Source of the DNA: Comamonas sp. lk
Lineage (GTDB): Bacteria > Pseudomonadota > Gammaproteobacteria > Burkholderiales > Burkholderiaceae_C
NCBI RefSeq assembly: GCF_900564145.1
Contig: NZ_UOOB01000001.1
Span: 1,091,732-1,155,731 of the forward strand
DNA length: 64,000 nucleotides
Direction of reading: 5' to 3'
Shown: piece after piece, positions 63,214 to 64,000 of the stretch
How positions within the stretch are numbered: position 1 is the first letter of the stretch
How the letters are laid out: the number at the start of each line of letters is the position of its first letter
Translations under genes and position numbers: made by a program
The notes under the pieces: generated by a model
What the model was told of the DNA's origin: nothing
Databases searched by the model: none
What the model saw: only the letters and a program-made list of their open reading frames with translations

Positions 63214-64000
63214 ATGCATCTCAACAATGTGCGCATGGGGCGCAAACTTTGGTCGATTATTTTGGGTTTGATGCTGGCGATGTTGGCTCTGGGTATCGGC
63301 CTGTTGTTGTATGTGAGCAAGGTTGATGCTGATGTAGCCCAGGATGTCCAGTTCAATGAAGAACGCATTGTTTTGGCGTTGCGCTGGAAAAGCATGACGG
63401 AGTTGCGCGTCGAGCGCGCTCTGGTGGCGGCGATCTCCAGTGATGAGACATTGAAGGCGCAATTACAGCAACTGGTGCAAACGGGCGCAACAGACAGCAC
63501 CGAGATGCAGAGAAATGTGACGGCCGTGGTTGTTTCCGATGAAGGTAAGCAGATGCTTGACAACATCGAGGCCCATCGCAAGCAGGTGATGCAACACCTC
63601 AATGAGGCGCGCACTGCGGCTGATGTGGAGAGTGCACGGCAGATCGTCACCAACAAACTACGTCCTGCTGTAGCTCAGTACATGGAGTTGTTGGAAAAAT
63701 TTGTGCAGCGGCAGGAGCATGTGCGCGACAAAGCCAAGATCCACGGCGCTGAACAACGCAACACTGCCAATTGGATCGGTGTCGGCTTGGCCTTGGCGTT
63801 GATTTTTCTGGCCATGACTTGTGCCATGGTAATGGTGCGTTCCATTACGCAGCCGCTGCAGCGTGCGGCGGATCTGGCCGGCGCAATTGCCAGCGGCGAC
63901 CTCTCGGTTGATGCGCACGAGGAGCGCCAGGATGAGCTGGGCCACCTGCTGCGATCGCTCTCTATCATGGCTCAGCGTCTGCGCGCCGTAGTCGGTGAGG
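63214..64000 (+). CDS. Methyl-accepting chemotaxis protein, cut by the window end
   Basis: A 3'-truncated chemoreceptor, about 262 residues visible. It begins MHLNNVRMGRKLWSIILGL, with a first membrane helix (about 14-35), a helical periplasmic domain of about 150 residues, a second helix (NWIGVGLALALIFLAMTCAM, about 188-210) and the start of HAMP (RSITQPLQRAADLAGAIASG). The signalling domain lies beyond 64000. Starts at 63208, 63214 and 63235 are possible; 63214 has GGAA six bases upstream. It is the third of three tandem chemoreceptors and is about as far from the other two as they are from each other in the sensor part. Confidence 0.9.
   Translation, partial: MHLNNVRMGRKLWSIILGLMLAMLALGIGLLLYVSKVDADVAQDVQFNEERIVLALRWKSMTELRVERALVAAISSDETLKAQLQQLVQTGATDSTEMQRNVTAVVVSDEGKQMLDNIEAHRKQVMQHLNEARTAADVESARQIVTNKLRPAVAQYMELLEKFVQRQEHVRDKAKIHGAEQRNTANWIGVGLALALIFLAMTCAMVMVRSITQPLQRAADLAGAIASGDLSVDAHEERQDELGHLLRSLSIMAQRLRAVVGE

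Overview
The window is about 64 kb of GC-rich chromosomal DNA from a betaproteobacterium, most likely a Comamonas or a close relative in the Comamonadaceae. The evidence is the gene order (ubiE/ubiJ/ubiB; FmdB-DUF502-aspS; TPR-lolB-ispE-tRNA-Gln-prs-rplY-pth; nadK-recN-rapZ), a 207-residue L25/TL5 protein, a Comamonadaceae-type TrpRS, and two families of short palindromic repeats scattered between genes. The genus is inferred. There is no rRNA operon, insertion sequence, prophage or CRISPR array. The content is core genome with a few accessory or regulatory modules. The first gene (ugpB) is complete but probably starts an operon that continues to the left; the last gene, a chemoreceptor, runs off the right edge.

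Layout. 0-6.7 kb: ugpB faces a large FAD/Fe-S oxidoreductase across a control region with a Pho-box-like array; then a HIT protein and a DUF971 protein. 7-11 kb: ubiquinone genes ubiE, a Tim44-like membrane protein, ubiJ and ubiB. 11-20.5 kb: a sodium:solute symporter, FmdB, DUF502, aspS, then nudB, an EEP phosphatase and folE (pterin/folate), then DMT, DUF429 and LysE proteins. 20.5-26 kb: a five-gene peptide-type ABC importer on the minus strand. 26-32.5 kb: a ferredoxin, then the minus-strand housekeeping run TPR-lolB-ispE-tRNA-Gln-prs-rplY-pth. 32.5-36.7 kb: mutM, a dynamin-like GTPase and mutY. 36.7-44.4 kb: minus-strand run nadK-recN-rapZ-creB-creC-creD and a small coupled gene, with a CreB-type binding tag before creD. 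44.4-48.7 kb: hrcA, a CAT-anticodon tRNA, a Tat-exported phospholipase C with a small lipoprotein, and tRNA-Arg. 48.7-53.7 kb: a three-gene signalling module (response regulator, LysM-FecR surface protein, CHASE2 histidine kinase). 53.8-59 kb: trpS, a site-2 protease, yciO and a PHP phosphatase, with one chemoreceptor gene interposed on the opposite strand. 59-64 kb: three tandem chemoreceptor genes, the last one cut by the window edge.

How the parts work together. NudB acts on the dihydroneopterin triphosphate made by FolE. MutM and MutY are the two glycosylases of the 8-oxoguanine repair system. UbiE, UbiJ and UbiB belong to ubiquinone synthesis. CreB and CreC probably control creD through the tag found here. 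UgpB probably responds to phosphate limitation. The tandem chemoreceptors share almost identical signalling domains but differ in their sensor domains, and only one carries a CheR-tethering tail.

No clear new defence or mobile system is visible. The best candidates for under-described biology are the RR/LysM-FecR/CHASE2 module, the dynamin-like GTPase set between mutM and mutY, the TrpRS with an apparent extra C-terminal domain, and the dispersed palindromes.
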